A DNA stretch of 64,000 nt from Massilia pinisoli (GTDB taxonomy: Bacteria; Pseudomonadota; Gammaproteobacteria; Burkholderiales; Burkholderiaceae_D). The position numbers and the translations under genes were made by a program. Under the pieces are notes generated by a model. The model was not told the origin of the DNA. It ran no database searches and saw nothing but the letters and a program-made list of their open reading frames with translations. Shown here piece by piece: positions 16,888 to 26,585 of the stretch. Location: the NCBI RefSeq assembly GCF_024753285.1, contig NZ_JANUGW010000011.1:1-64000 (forward strand). Direction: 5' to 3'. Within the stretch, counting starts at the first letter, position 1, and each line of letters opens with the position of its first letter.

Positions 16888-17514
16888 TTACTGCGCGGCC
16901 ACCAGCCGCGCAAACGCCGCCGCGAACGCGCGCCCGGCTGCTTGCAGGCGCGGTGGCCCCACGTCGAACGTGCAGTGCCGCAGTGCCGGCGCATGGGCCA
17001 GCCCGGCGTCCGCCAGCATGCGTTCGGCCCGCAAGGCGCCAAACACTCCGTCCAGCATGACGTCCTGCATGGCGAGGGCCGCGTTGTCGGTGTGGCCGGC
17101 GTCCAGCACGCTGGGGGCGAACGCCATCGAGACCGCGCCGAAGCGCACGGCCTCGTGCAGCGCGACGCGGCAGGCGCGGCGCAACACGTCGCCGTCCAGC
17201 GTCGCCGGATCGCCCATCCCGATCACCAGCACGGCGCGCGCCGCGACGCCCGGCGGCGGTGTCGTGACGAGCAGCGTCTCCATCGGCTGCGCGCGGAACG
17301 CGCCCGCCGCGCGCAGGCGCGCAAGCTGGCCGCCCAGCGCCTCGTCCAGCGCCAGCAGTCCACCCGTCATGCCTGCACCCAGTTCGTGTTCGAACATGCA
17401 GGCGACGCTGAAGTCGACGTCGGCGTGCGCCGGACCCCAGGCGACGACGTCGAACTCGACGTCATCGAAGGTGCCGATCGGCAGGCGGTTGGGTACGGGG
17501 ACTGTAGTATTCAT
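16888..17514 (-). CDS. stand-alone M17 aminopeptidase N-terminal-like protein
   Basis: A 208-residue protein resembling only the N-terminal macro-like domain of leucyl aminopeptidases (M17): ELGAGMTGGLLALDEALGG early, then TPPPGVAARAVLVIGMGDP. The C-terminal catalytic domain with the two-metal site is absent. It therefore cannot be a peptidase and may bind a ligand or regulate. The start at 17514 (MNTTVPVPNRLPIGTF) is chosen over 17550 because it matches the onset of the domain. It converges with the OYE gene (10-bp gap) and diverges from the BASS transporter. Confidence 0.7.
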   Translation of the reverse strand: MNTTVPVPNRLPIGTFDDVEFDVVAWGPAHADVDFSVACMFEHELGAGMTGGLLALDEALGGQLARLRAAGAFRAQPMETLLVTTPPPGVAARAVLVIGMGDPATLDGDVLRRACRVALHEAVRFGAVSMAFAPSVLDAGHTDNAALAMQDVMLDGVFGALRAERMLADAGLAHAPALRHCTFDVGPPRLQAAGRAFAAAFARLVAAQ

Positions 17515-17619
17515 GGCATCGATGCTAGCGCATGCCGCGCCGCGCCGCACCTGTCGGAGGGCAGGGCGGCGGACATATAATGCGGAACGGATCAGCTATC
17601 GAACGAGGAGACCACCCGC

Positions 17620-18546
17620 GTGAACGCAGTCGAAAAAGCCAGCGCCTTCGTCGGCAAGACCTTTTCCTTATGGGTGCTGCTGTTCGCCGCCCTCGGGTTC
17701 TTCGCGCCGTCCCTGTTCATCGGCTACAAGACGTGGATCGCGCCGTTGCTGGGCATCGTCATGTTCGGCATGGGCCTGACCCTGTCCGCGGCCGACTTCC
17801 GCGACGTGTTCCGGCGGCCGAAAGATGTCGCGATCGGCGTCGTCGGCCACTACCTCATCATGCCCGGCATCGCCTACGTGCTGGCCGTCGGGCTGCGCCT
17901 GCCGCCGGAGATCGCCGTCGGCGTGATCCTCGTCGGCTGCTGCCCGAGCGGGACGGCGTCCAACGTGATGACGTTCCTGTCCAGGGGCGACGTGGCGCTC
18001 GGGGTCTCGATCGGCTCGGTGTCGACGTTGATCGCGCCGTTCGCGACACCGGCGCTCGTGTCGCTGCTGGCGGGACAGTGGATGACCATTAACACGGCCT
18101 CGCTGTTCAAGGACATCGTGCAGGTCGTGATCGTGCCGATCGCGCTGGGCGTCATCGTCAAGACGCTGTTCCGCAGGCAGGCCGCGGCCAGCGCGCAGGC
18201 GCTGCCGCTCGTGTCCACGGTGGCCATCGTGCTGATCATCGCGATCATCGTCGCGCTCAACCAGCCGAAGCTGCTGACGAACGGCGCGCTGATGTTCGCC
18301 GCCGTCATCCTGCACAACCTGCTGGGCTTCGCGCTCGGCTACGTCTTCGCCCGCGCGTTCGGCATGAACCTCGCCAAGCGCAAGGCGGTGATGTTCGAGA
18401 CGGGCATGCAGAATTCCGGCCTCGGCGCCGCGCTGGCCGCCGCGCATTTCAGCCCGCTGGCCGCAGTGCCGAGCGCGCTGTTCAGCGTGTGGCACAACCT
18501 GTCCGGGTCGGCGCTGGCGACGTGGTTTGCGCGCAGGTCGGAGTAG
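17620..18546 (+). CDS. bile acid:sodium symporter (BASS) family transporter
   Basis: A 308-residue inner-membrane protein with about ten spans. The family signature GCCPSGTASNVMTFLSRGD and, in the second half, ETGMQNSGLGAALAAAHF are present; these crossing helices bind sodium and substrate. Members move pantoate, pyruvate or other organic anions with Na+; the substrate here is unknown. The start is GTG at 17620, with a CGAGGAG ribosome site 10 bp upstream and no in-frame ATG near it. It stands alone. Confidence 0.88.
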   Translation: MNAVEKASAFVGKTFSLWVLLFAALGFFAPSLFIGYKTWIAPLLGIVMFGMGLTLSAADFRDVFRRPKDVAIGVVGHYLIMPGIAYVLAVGLRLPPEIAVGVILVGCCPSGTASNVMTFLSRGDVALGVSIGSVSTLIAPFATPALVSLLAGQWMTINTASLFKDIVQVVIVPIALGVIVKTLFRRQAAASAQALPLVSTVAIVLIIAIIVALNQPKLLTNGALMFAAVILHNLLGFALGYVFARAFGMNLAKRKAVMFETGMQNSGLGAALAAAHFSPLAAVPSALFSVWHNLSGSALATWFARRSE

Positions 18547-18569
18547 CTTTGTGTTGCGGCAGGCTGCCG

Positions 18570-19571
18570 TTACGACTGCCCGCCCAGTATTGCCTCCACC
18601 GCCGCGATCTCGTCCCCGGCCAGCGGCGCCATCTGCACGGCCCGCACGGCATCGAGCACCTGCTGCGGTTTGCTGGCCCCGATCAGCACGGAAGCGATCG
18701 ACGGCTGGCGCCGCACCCACGCGAGCGCCAGCTGCGCGAGCGTGCGCCCGCCCGTGCGCGCGATCTCGTTCAATGCCTCGATCGTGGCGAGGCGTTCCGG
18801 CGTGATGTGCTCCGGCTTCAGGAACCCGACGGAGCCCGCCGCGCGCGAATCGGCCGGCAGCGCGCCGCCGAGATAGCGGTCCGTGAGCAGGCCCTGCGCC
18901 AGCGGCGAAAAGGCGATGCCGCCGATGCCTTCCCGTTCCAGCACCGGCAGCAGGTCCGTCTCGGGCTGGCGCACGAGCATGTTGTAGCGCATCTGGTGGA
19001 TCACGAACGGCGTGCCCAGGCGGCGCAGTTCCGCTGCGGCGGCCGCGGTACGTTCGCCGTTGTAGTTCGAAATGCCCGCGTACAGCGCGCGGCCGCTGCG
19101 CACGATGTGATCCAGCGCCGCCATCGTTTCCTCCAGGGGAGTCTCCGGATCGGGACGGTGGTGATAGAAGATGTCGACGTAGTCCAGGCCCATGCGTTTC
19201 AGGCTCTGGTCCAGGCTCGCGACGAGGTATTTGCGGCTGCCCCAGTCGCCGTACGGGCCGGGCCACATCGTGTAGCCGGCCTTCGTGCACACGACCATCT
19301 CGTCACGGTAGGGCTTCAGGTCGCGCGCGAGCAGGCGGCCGAAGTTTTCCTCGGCCGACCCGGGCGGCGGACCATAGTTGTTGGCGAGGTCGAAGCACGT
19401 GATGCCCTGGTCGAACGCGGTGCGCACGATCCAGCGCTGGCGGTCGAAATCGTCATTGCCGCCGAAGTTGTGCCACAACCCCAGCGACACGGCGGACAGC
19501 CGCAAGCCGCTGCGGCCGCAGTGCGGATACGGCATGCTCCCGTAGCGGTCGGCCGCCGCCTGGTACATCAT
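18570..19571 (-). CDS. aldo/keto reductase (YghZ-like)
   Basis: A 333-residue aldo/keto reductase of the L-glyceraldehyde-3-phosphate reductase (YghZ/Gpr) group. The (beta/alpha)8 active-site features are [18 protein letters not shown] (catalytic Tyr), [24 protein letters not shown] (catalytic Lys), [12 protein letters not shown] and the NADPH site IGASKPQQV. The ATG at 19571 overlaps the galK stop as ATGA; a second ATG follows at once. It is the last gene of galT-galK-AKR and may handle an aldehyde from sugar breakdown; the true substrate is unclear. Confidence 0.9.
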   Translation of the reverse strand: MMYQAAADRYGSMPYPHCGRSGLRLSAVSLGLWHNFGGNDDFDRQRWIVRTAFDQGITCFDLANNYGPPPGSAEENFGRLLARDLKPYRDEMVVCTKAGYTMWPGPYGDWGSRKYLVASLDQSLKRMGLDYVDIFYHHRPDPETPLEETMAALDHIVRSGRALYAGISNYNGERTAAAAAELRRLGTPFVIHQMRYNMLVRQPETDLLPVLEREGIGGIAFSPLAQGLLTDRYLGGALPADSRAAGSVGFLKPEHITPERLATIEALNEIARTGGRTLAQLALAWVRRQPSIASVLIGASKPQQVLDAVRAVQMAPLAGDEIAAVEAILGGQS

Positions 19572-20731
19572 GGCGTGACGCTGCCGGCGCCCGCCGCCGG
19601 TTTGCACACGTAGATCGTGGCCGGCTTGCCGTCCGGCGAGCGGTACTCGCGCTCGACGGCCGCGCGTGCCGCGTCGACCAGCGCATGCGGCACCACGGCA
19701 ACCACGCAGCCGCCGAAGCCGCCGCCCGTCATGCGGACGCCGCCTTGCGTCCCGATCACGTTCTTGACCATGGCGACGAGGCTGTCGATGGCGGGCACGG
19801 TGATTTCGAAGTCGTCGCGCATCGACGCATGCGACGCGGCCATCAGCTCGCCCAGGCGTTCGAGGTCGCCGGCCGCCAGCGCGTCGGCCGCGGCCAGCAC
19901 GCGGTCGTCTTCCGTCACGACGTGGCGCGCACGGCGCAGCACGACCGGGTCGAGCTCGGCGGCGCGCGCCTGCAGCGTCGCCATGTCGAGGTCGCGCAGG
20001 GCGGGGATGCCGAAGTGGCGGGCCGCCGTCTCGCACTGTTCGCGGCGCACGTTGTACGCGCTGTCGACGAGGCCGCGCGTGACGTTCGAGTTGAAGATCA
20101 TGATGGCGGCGTTGTCCGGCATCGGTACGGGTTTCACGTCGAGCGAACGGCAGTCGATCAGCAGCGCGTGGCCGGCGACGCCGCACGCGGAGCTGATCTG
20201 GTCCATATTGCCGCACTTGGTGCCGACGAAGTCGTTTTCGGACGCCTGCGCGATCAGGGCGATGTCGATCGGCGACAGCGCTTCGAAGCCGGGCAGGGTG
20301 GCGAACAGGCGGCCGACGGCGACCGACAGCGACGCCGACGACGACAAGCCGGCGCCCTGCGGCACGTCGCCCGCGATGGCCATGTCCATGCCCTGCACGG
20401 GCAGGCCGCGTTTGACGAACTGGTCGACGACGCCACGCACGTAGTTGGCCCACATCGGCTGGCCGACGCGGTCGATCGGGGCGTCGAGGTCGTATTCGTC
20501 GAGTGCGTCGCCGTAGTCGGCCGCCACGACGCGCACCTTGCGGTCGCTGCGCGGTTTCGCGGCGATGGCGGTGCGGTAGTCGATGGCGCAGGGGAGCACG
20601 AGACCGTCGTTGTAGTCGGTGTGCTCGCCGATCAGGTTGACGCGGCCGGGGGCCTGGACGAACAGCGTCGGTGCGGCGCCGAAGGCGGTTTCGAAGGCGG
20701 CGGCGGTACGGGAAAGGCGTTGGTCGGTCAT
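19568..20731 (-). CDS. galK: galactokinase
   Basis: A 387-residue GHMP kinase that phosphorylates galactose to galactose-1-phosphate. Signatures: the substrate motif [19 protein letters not shown], the ATP-binding [20 protein letters not shown] and the C-terminal [15 protein letters not shown]. The start at 20731 lies 1 bp past the galT stop and gives the usual length; a frame open to 20761 would overlap galT. The gene is coupled to the aldo/keto reductase by a 4-bp overlap. It sits downstream of pectinase genes, suggesting use of galactose freed from pectin side chains. Confidence 0.97.
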   Translation of the reverse strand: MTDQRLSRTAAAFETAFGAAPTLFVQAPGRVNLIGEHTDYNDGLVLPCAIDYRTAIAAKPRSDRKVRVVAADYGDALDEYDLDAPIDRVGQPMWANYVRGVVDQFVKRGLPVQGMDMAIAGDVPQGAGLSSSASLSVAVGRLFATLPGFEALSPIDIALIAQASENDFVGTKCGNMDQISSACGVAGHALLIDCRSLDVKPVPMPDNAAIMIFNSNVTRGLVDSAYNVRREQCETAARHFGIPALRDLDMATLQARAAELDPVVLRRARHVVTEDDRVLAAADALAAGDLERLGELMAASHASMRDDFEITVPAIDSLVAMVKNVIGTQGGVRMTGGGFGGCVVAVVPHALVDAARAAVEREYRSPDGKPATIYVCKPAAGAGSVTP

Positions 20732-20732
20732 G

Positions 20733-21791
20733 TCAGGTATTGGCGGATGGGTCGGATTCAAGGTAGTGCACTTCGGATTGCGCGCGCAGGCGGTCGGCCG
20801 CCTGTTCCGGGGTCAGGTCGCGCTGGGCCTCGGCCAGCATCTCGAAGCCGACCATGAACTTGCGCACCGATGCGGAACGGAGCAGCGGCGGGTAGAAGTG
20901 AGCGTGCAGCTGCCAGCCTTCGGCGTCCGCGTCGGCGATGCCGTACGGTGCGCCGTGCCAGCCCATCGAATAGGGAAAAGACGTCTGGAACAGGTTGTCG
21001 TAGCGCGTGGTCAGGCGCTTCAGCAGGACGGCCAGGTCGGCGCGTTGCGCGGGCTGCAGTTCTTCCAGGCGGCGCACGGCGAAGCGGGGCAGCACGAGCG
21101 TCTCGAACGGCCAGGCGGCCCAGTACGGGACGATGGCGACCCAGTGCTCCGTCTGCACGACGACGCGTTCCGAGGCGGCGATCTCGCGCTCGGCCACGTC
21201 CAGCAGCAGGCGGCGGCCCTGTTCGGCGTGATACGCCTTCTGCTGGCGGTCTTCCGCCGCGGGCAGGTTCGGCACATAGCTCGTGGCCCAGATCTGGCCG
21301 TGCGGGTGCGGGTTCGAGCAGCCCATCACGGCGCCTTTGTTCTCGAAGACCTGGACCCAGCGGTACTTCGCGCCGAGTTCCGCGGCCTGTGCGCACCACG
21401 TGTCGATGACGCCTTCGATGGCAGGCAGCGTCAACTGCGGCAGCGATTTGGCGTGGTCCGGCGAGAAGCAGATCACGCGGCTCGTGCCGCGCGCGCTCAT
21501 CGTCTGGAACAGCGGATCTTCGCCAGGCGCCGCTTCCGGCGTGTCGGGCATCAGGGCGGCGAAGTCGTTCTCGAACACATAGGTGCCCGTGTAGTCGGGG
21601 TTCTTTTCGCCGTTGACACGGGTATTGCCCGGGCACAGGTAGCAGGTCGGGTCGTGCGACGGCCTGGCCGAGCGGTCGATGGCTTCCTGCTGCCCCTGCC
21701 ATGGCCGCTTGGCACGGTGCGGAGAGACGAGGACCCAGTCGCCCATGAGGGGGTTGTAACGGCGGTGCGGATGGTCGGATGGATTGAACAT
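20733..21791 (-). CDS. galT: galactose-1-phosphate uridylyltransferase
   Basis: A 352-residue HIT-superfamily enzyme of the Leloir pathway that exchanges UDP between UDP-glucose and galactose-1-phosphate. The catalytic motif [10 protein letters not shown] (nucleophilic His in HPH) is intact, as are the zinc ligands CYLCPGN near residue 51 and the HAHFYPP motif. The length is typical. It is the first gene of galT-galK-AKR. The 293-bp gap before it is the likely promoter region; no clear operator was found there. Confidence 0.97.
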   Translation of the reverse strand: MFNPSDHPHRRYNPLMGDWVLVSPHRAKRPWQGQQEAIDRSARPSHDPTCYLCPGNTRVNGEKNPDYTGTYVFENDFAALMPDTPEAAPGEDPLFQTMSARGTSRVICFSPDHAKSLPQLTLPAIEGVIDTWCAQAAELGAKYRWVQVFENKGAVMGCSNPHPHGQIWATSYVPNLPAAEDRQQKAYHAEQGRRLLLDVAEREIAASERVVVQTEHWVAIVPYWAAWPFETLVLPRFAVRRLEELQPAQRADLAVLLKRLTTRYDNLFQTSFPYSMGWHGAPYGIADADAEGWQLHAHFYPPLLRSASVRKFMVGFEMLAEAQRDLTPEQAADRLRAQSEVHYLESDPSANT

Positions 21792-22084
21792 GGTCTTCTT
21801 CTGCGATTCGGAAATAGGATGCTCGGAATGCCGCAGGCGGTGCGGCGCGCGGACCGGTGGAAGCAGAGGCTCGTGCCGGTGTTTGCGGCCATTCTACCGT
21901 CGGCGGCGGCGCGCACGGCTGCCCTGGCGTGCGGGCTTTTCCTGAGGCAAGAAGCTTAGCGTGACGGCGGGAAACGAGTTATGCCCAATGCGGCCGAAAA
22001 TATCTTGTTTTCATATGGTACGGCCGTGTTACGGACTGCCGCGGCCATTGCAGCCGCGGCAGGGAGCAGGGGAGGAGGCCGCGC
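21792..22084 (-). other. intergenic region upstream of galT
   Basis: This 293-bp stretch separates galT from the GH28 gene upstream. It must hold the galT promoter, with an A/T-rich patch at about 21985-22020, and the 3' hairpin of the pectinase operon at 22036-22062. I see no TGGT-N3-ACCA site here and no additional ORF. Confidence 0.5.
22036..22062 (-). terminator. strong hairpin after the pectinase operon
   Basis: CTGCCGCGGC (22036-22045) pairs perfectly with GCCGCGGCAG (22053-22062) across a 7-nt loop, 23 bp past the GH28 stop. No T-run follows on the minus strand, so it may stabilise the 3' end or act weakly as a terminator. Confidence 0.45.
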
Positions 22085-23950
22085 TCAGGCGGACAGCGTC
22101 GTGTCGTAGCGCTTGCCGCCGATGACGACGTTGGCCAGTTTCAGGCCGCGAACGTGATAGGTGTACCACGGGTGCGTCGCGTTGGCGGGCGTGCCGAAGT
22201 CGCAGTCCGCGATCGTCACGTCGCGTACGGGCAGCACCGTGGGCGCCGGTGCCGGGCCGTTGTAGTCCGACGCGACGGGGCCGAGGATGACGAACGCCTG
22301 GTAGCACGATGCCGTGGCGCCGCTCTTCGTCTTGACGTTGCCGACCGTGACCTTCGAGATGTGCACGTTGCGTACCTCGGGCGGACGGACGCGCACGTTG
22401 TCCGCGCGCGGCGTGTAGTCGCAGTCGAACGTGACGACGGCGCCCGCCGCCGCGGCGACCGTCTTCGGCTCGATCGGCGACCCGGGCAGCGGCCCGTAGA
22501 ACGAGGGACTCGTCTGCACGCCGTTCGGAATGCTCACGTTATGGACGTAGAAGTTGCGCAGGAAACCGCCGCGGTTCATGTTCGTCTTCAGGCGGATCGC
22601 CGTGTTCAGCGGGTTCGTCGCCCAGTTCATGTTCTCGAACACGAGGTCGCGCGCGTACACGTTCTCGATGCCGCCCGCCATCTCGCTGCCGAGAGTGACG
22701 GCGCCGTGGCCGCTCTGCATCGTGCACTTCTGGATGACGATGTTGCGCGACGGGCCGTATTGGGTATCGCGGTTCTTGCCGGCCTTGATGGCGATGCAGT
22801 CGTCGCCCGTGTTGAACTGGCAGCCTTCGACGAGCACCGTGTCGCAGCTTTCCGGATCGAAGCCGTCGCTGTTCGGCCCGAGGCTGTTCGCATGCACATT
22901 GCGGATCGCGACGTTGCGGCACGCGACGGGATGGTGCTGCCAGAACGGCGTATGCGTCACCTGGTAGCCCTGCAGCAGCACGTCCGTGCAGCCGATCAGC
23001 TGGATCATCGGCGGGCGCAGGTAGTGGCCGAGGCCGAAGACCCGCTGCGCGAGCGGCACGCCCGCTTCCGACAGCGCCGGCAGGTAGGCGTCGTCCGCAC
23101 GCCATTTGTCGTCCGCGCCCTGGATCAGCACGCGCTGTGCGTCCGGCAGGCCCGGCGCGACATCGGCCAGCGACGTCGGATTCAGCGCGTTGACCTGGTT
23201 CTGTGCCAGCTTGCCGGGCACGTAGTTCGGCGACTTGTCCTGCGCGACCGAGTTGATCGTCGCGTTCTTGCCCTTCCACGTCCACCAGCAGTCGGCGCGG
23301 CCGGGGAACGGCACGCCGCCCTGGCCGTCGAGGATCGCCGTCCAGTCGTCGCCGGTCAGCGCGATATTGTGCTGCTCGCGCGCATAGATCATGGACGAGA
23401 AGTTCAGGCAGTCGTTGCTCTGCCAGCGCGACACGACGAGCTTGCCGTTCGGCCCGCAATCGACGTCGCCGTATTTTGCATAATCGGCGGGGTCGTTGCT
23501 GAAGTAGACGTGGGCGCCGGCGGCCAGGTGCACGTTCACGTTCGACACCAGCACGATCGGACCGGCGCAGAACCAGTCGCCGCGCGGGATGATTACGCGC
23601 CCGCCGCCCTCGGCGTGGCATTTTTCGATGGCGGCCTTGAAGGCCGCGTAGCAGTCCTGCGCACCCGGCGCCGGGGTCTGCAACGTGGCCTGGTCCTCGA
23701 ACGACACCCATGCCTGCACGGGCACGAGCTTGCACGGCGCGGCGCCGAAGTCGGTGACGACGTAGTCCGCGTTGCGGAACTTGACGGGGTTGGCGAGCCG
23801 TTTGGCGATGGCATCCGCCTGGCGCCATGGGTCGCCCGCGACGGCCGCCTTGCGCGCGGTCGTCAGCGCATGCGCGGGCCCGGAGAGCGCGAGGCCGGTG
23901 ACGGCCGCCGTTTTCAGGAAGCCGCGGCGGGCCGAGAATGCTTGCTTCAT
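22085..23950 (-). CDS. GH28 polygalacturonase-like glycosidase, Tat-exported
   Basis: A 621-residue protein with a twin-arginine signal (ARRGFLKTAAVTGLALSG). The mature part is a right-handed beta-helix of family GH28, with the catalytic triad of Asp motifs in NSDGFDP and TGDDCIAIKAG and the SGHGAVTLGSE motif carrying the conserved His. It is longer than a minimal polygalacturonase, with an N-terminal extension and a C-terminal strand region. It should cleave galacturonan or rhamnogalacturonan in the periplasm. It lies 10 bp after the GH28-CE8 fusion gene and is last in the receptor operon. Confidence 0.9.
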   Translation of the reverse strand: MKQAFSARRGFLKTAAVTGLALSGPAHALTTARKAAVAGDPWRQADAIAKRLANPVKFRNADYVVTDFGAAPCKLVPVQAWVSFEDQATLQTPAPGAQDCYAAFKAAIEKCHAEGGGRVIIPRGDWFCAGPIVLVSNVNVHLAAGAHVYFSNDPADYAKYGDVDCGPNGKLVVSRWQSNDCLNFSSMIYAREQHNIALTGDDWTAILDGQGGVPFPGRADCWWTWKGKNATINSVAQDKSPNYVPGKLAQNQVNALNPTSLADVAPGLPDAQRVLIQGADDKWRADDAYLPALSEAGVPLAQRVFGLGHYLRPPMIQLIGCTDVLLQGYQVTHTPFWQHHPVACRNVAIRNVHANSLGPNSDGFDPESCDTVLVEGCQFNTGDDCIAIKAGKNRDTQYGPSRNIVIQKCTMQSGHGAVTLGSEMAGGIENVYARDLVFENMNWATNPLNTAIRLKTNMNRGGFLRNFYVHNVSIPNGVQTSPSFYGPLPGSPIEPKTVAAAAGAVVTFDCDYTPRADNVRVRPPEVRNVHISKVTVGNVKTKSGATASCYQAFVILGPVASDYNGPAPAPTVLPVRDVTIADCDFGTPANATHPWYTYHVRGLKLANVVIGGKRYDTTLSA

Positions 23951-23960
23951 GGTGTCTCCG

Positions 23961-26585
23961 TCATTCCTGTGTGTTGTCGTATTCGCCGAGATAGATGTCG
24001 GCCGGGACCGGACGCGGGCCATCGCCCAGCGCCGTGGCGGGATCGAACGGCGTGCCCGCGAGATTGTCCCAATAGTCGTCCGAGCCGAACTGCGCCGGGC
24101 GGTGTGCCAGGGTGCCGTTGCGATTCCACTCCGACCACGGCGTCGCTCTTTCGAAATGCGGGCCGATGCGCGAGCGGAGGATCACGGCCTTGCCGACCGT
24201 TTCCAGCGTGCGCTTGCGGATCGTGCCGCGCGGCGCCTGGTAGACGTCCACGTCGCCCAGCTTGCAGGCGTAGCCGTCGACGGGAATGAAGCCGTATGGC
24301 GTGCAGCGCTCGTTGTGAAACCACTGGCGCGCGAAATAGTAGCGGGTGGCTGCGGTGCCCGGTAGGTCGCTCGTGAAGCGGCAGCCGTCGAACACGAAAC
24401 CATATTTTGCACGGCGGTTCGTGTCCGGCGCCGCGACGTACGACGCCGAGCGGCCGCCGATCGCGTGGATGTCGCAGTCCTTGAAGACGGCGATCGTGTC
24501 GCCGAAGATGAAGTCGACGTCGCCCTCGATGTGCGTGTCGTGGAAGAACCTGCGCACCGTCGCGCTGCCGTCCTGCGAGTTGAGGAACAGCGTGTCCTGC
24601 AGGCCGAGCAGGCGCACGCGTTCGAACTGCGCCTTGTCCCCGCCATCCACGCGCAGCGCGACGGCCTGGTGGTGCACGCGGCTTCCGCCCGTCGTGTCGG
24701 GGCAGTTGTCGCCGCTGCACTCCGGATGCGTCGTGGTGCCGGTGCGGTTGTACGCGTTCTCGATCGTCAGGTTGCGGGCCTGGAAGCCGTCTGCCCGCAC
24801 CCACACGGTCGCGGAACCCGTCGTCTGCAGTGCGGGCAGGCCTTTCAATGCGTCGTACATCGCGCGCACCGAAGCTGGAGCGTGCTCGAACTGCGCGGCG
24901 TAGCGGGAGCGGTACGCCGCGCCCGTCGTGGACGCGTCCAGCGCCGCGCGGATGCGTACGGCGCCCGGGTTGTCGCCGGCGCCATCCAGCGTGATCGGCG
25001 GTGCGCCGGGCGGCACGTAGACGAGTTCTTCGTACGTGCCGGGCGCGATCCGGATGACGACGCGCCGCGTGCCGCCGGCCGCCACGGCGCGGTCGACGGC
25101 CGCCTGCACGGTGGCGAAACGGGTCGCGCCGTCGGCCGCCGCGTGCGCGTCGACCGTGTAGTCGGCTTCCAGGGGGCCTGCCGCCGCCAGCGGATCAGCC
25201 AGCGGATCCCACGGCTCGACCCTTTCGTTGCCGACGGGGCCGACGTACTTCAGCACCTCTCGATAGTCGAACCCACGGGCCTGCGCGGCCGTCAGCTGCG
25301 GGCGCGGATCGCGAGTGGCCGGCGCGGGAAACGGCAGGAAGCGTGCCGCACAGTCCGCGCGCGCATCCCGCACGTCGAAGGTGCCCGTCACGCGCGCATG
25401 CTCTTCCTTCACGTCGGATGCCGGTGCGATGGCGACGTCCTGCAATGCCAGCGTGAGCGGATGCACGTCGTCGTAACCCTGCAGCAGGATGCGGCCCGGC
25501 GTCGTGCTGCGCACCCGTTCCATGCGGATGCCGGCATAGTCCGGAACGAGGTTGCCGGGCTGCGAGGGTTGTTCGTAATGCGTCGTGACCTCGATGGGGG
25601 AGCGGATGTCGCGCAGGCAGACGTCGCGGTAGACAATGCCGTCGACGCGGCCACCGCGCATGTCGTTGCTCTTGATGCGCAGGCCCGACGTCGTGCCATC
25701 CATCGTCAGATCCTCGACGAGCACGCGGTGTACGCCGCCGTTCGTCTCGCTGCCGATCGACATGCCGTGGCCGCTGTAGAAGCGGTTGTGCACGATCGAG
25801 ACGTTTTCCGTGGGGCCGGCGCTGCCCGCCTTGATGGCGACGTTGTCGTCGCCCGTGCGGATGATGCTGTGCGCGATAGTGACGTTGCGCGACGAGATCG
25901 GATCGATGCCGTCCGTGTTGCGCGCGTCATGCGGCGTGTCGATGGTGACGCCCCACGCCGTGAAGCCGTCGACGCTGTTCAGCGTGACGTGGAAGTTCGG
26001 GGAATTCACGAGGCGGATGCGGTACAAGGTGACGTCGCGTGCCTTGTCGGCCTGGATCAGGCGCGGCACGTTCTGCCGGCTCTTCTCCTTTTGTGCGCGG
26101 CGGGCGATCTGCCACCACGTCTCCGTCTTGCCGAGGATCGTCTGCCCGCCCTGGCCGTCGATCGTGCCGCCGCCCATGATGCTGGCGCCGCGCACGCCGT
26201 CGAGCGTGATGAACGGGCGGCAGCCACGGCCCGACGCATCGTTCGTGCCGCACGTGCCCGCGCCGCGGTCGTACAGGCGCGGGTCGGTGCTCGCGTACAG
26301 CGTGGCGCCCGTATCGACGAGCAGGGTGACGCCGTCGCGCAGTTGCAACGGGCCGGACACGAAGTTGCGGCCGTCGTTGCTGGCCGCGAGCACGACGGCA
26401 TGGCCGGGCGCGCATTTGTCGATGGCGGCCTGGATGCGCGCGGCGTCGTCGCGGCCGGACGTCGAGGCGGCGCCAGTCAACACGGCGCAGGCGGGCGGCA
26501 GGACGGGTTCGCGCACGGCGCGCCCGTCCTGCGCGTGCGCGTGCGCGGCCGCGAGCGCGCACGCGAGCAGGGCGGCACGCCTCAA
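23961..26585 (-). CDS. GH28 polygalacturonase - CE8 pectin methylesterase fusion
   Basis: An 874-residue two-enzyme protein. After a signal peptide (RRAALLACALAAAHAHA) residues ~30-430 form a GH28 beta-helix with NTDGIDP, RTGDDNVAIKAG and SGHGMSIGSE. Residues ~515-870 form a CE8 pectin methylesterase with GLQDTLF and DVDFIFGD (the two catalytic Asp) and a conserved Arg in ARQWF. The proposed start is TTG at 26585: GGAGG lies 7 bp upstream, the start overlaps the preceding TGA as TTGA, and it opens the signal peptide; the frame continues far upstream but only as a shadow of the acetylesterase gene. The pairing suggests de-esterification and cleavage of pectin by one polypeptide. Confidence 0.88.
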   Translation of the reverse strand: MRRAALLACALAAAHAHAQDGRAVREPVLPPACAVLTGAASTSGRDDAARIQAAIDKCAPGHAVVLAASNDGRNFVSGPLQLRDGVTLLVDTGATLYASTDPRLYDRGAGTCGTNDASGRGCRPFITLDGVRGASIMGGGTIDGQGGQTILGKTETWWQIARRAQKEKSRQNVPRLIQADKARDVTLYRIRLVNSPNFHVTLNSVDGFTAWGVTIDTPHDARNTDGIDPISSRNVTIAHSIIRTGDDNVAIKAGSAGPTENVSIVHNRFYSGHGMSIGSETNGGVHRVLVEDLTMDGTTSGLRIKSNDMRGGRVDGIVYRDVCLRDIRSPIEVTTHYEQPSQPGNLVPDYAGIRMERVRSTTPGRILLQGYDDVHPLTLALQDVAIAPASDVKEEHARVTGTFDVRDARADCAARFLPFPAPATRDPRPQLTAAQARGFDYREVLKYVGPVGNERVEPWDPLADPLAAAGPLEADYTVDAHAAADGATRFATVQAAVDRAVAAGGTRRVVIRIAPGTYEELVYVPPGAPPITLDGAGDNPGAVRIRAALDASTTGAAYRSRYAAQFEHAPASVRAMYDALKGLPALQTTGSATVWVRADGFQARNLTIENAYNRTGTTTHPECSGDNCPDTTGGSRVHHQAVALRVDGGDKAQFERVRLLGLQDTLFLNSQDGSATVRRFFHDTHIEGDVDFIFGDTIAVFKDCDIHAIGGRSASYVAAPDTNRRAKYGFVFDGCRFTSDLPGTAATRYYFARQWFHNERCTPYGFIPVDGYACKLGDVDVYQAPRGTIRKRTLETVGKAVILRSRIGPHFERATPWSEWNRNGTLAHRPAQFGSDDYWDNLAGTPFDPATALGDGPRPVPADIYLGEYDNTQE

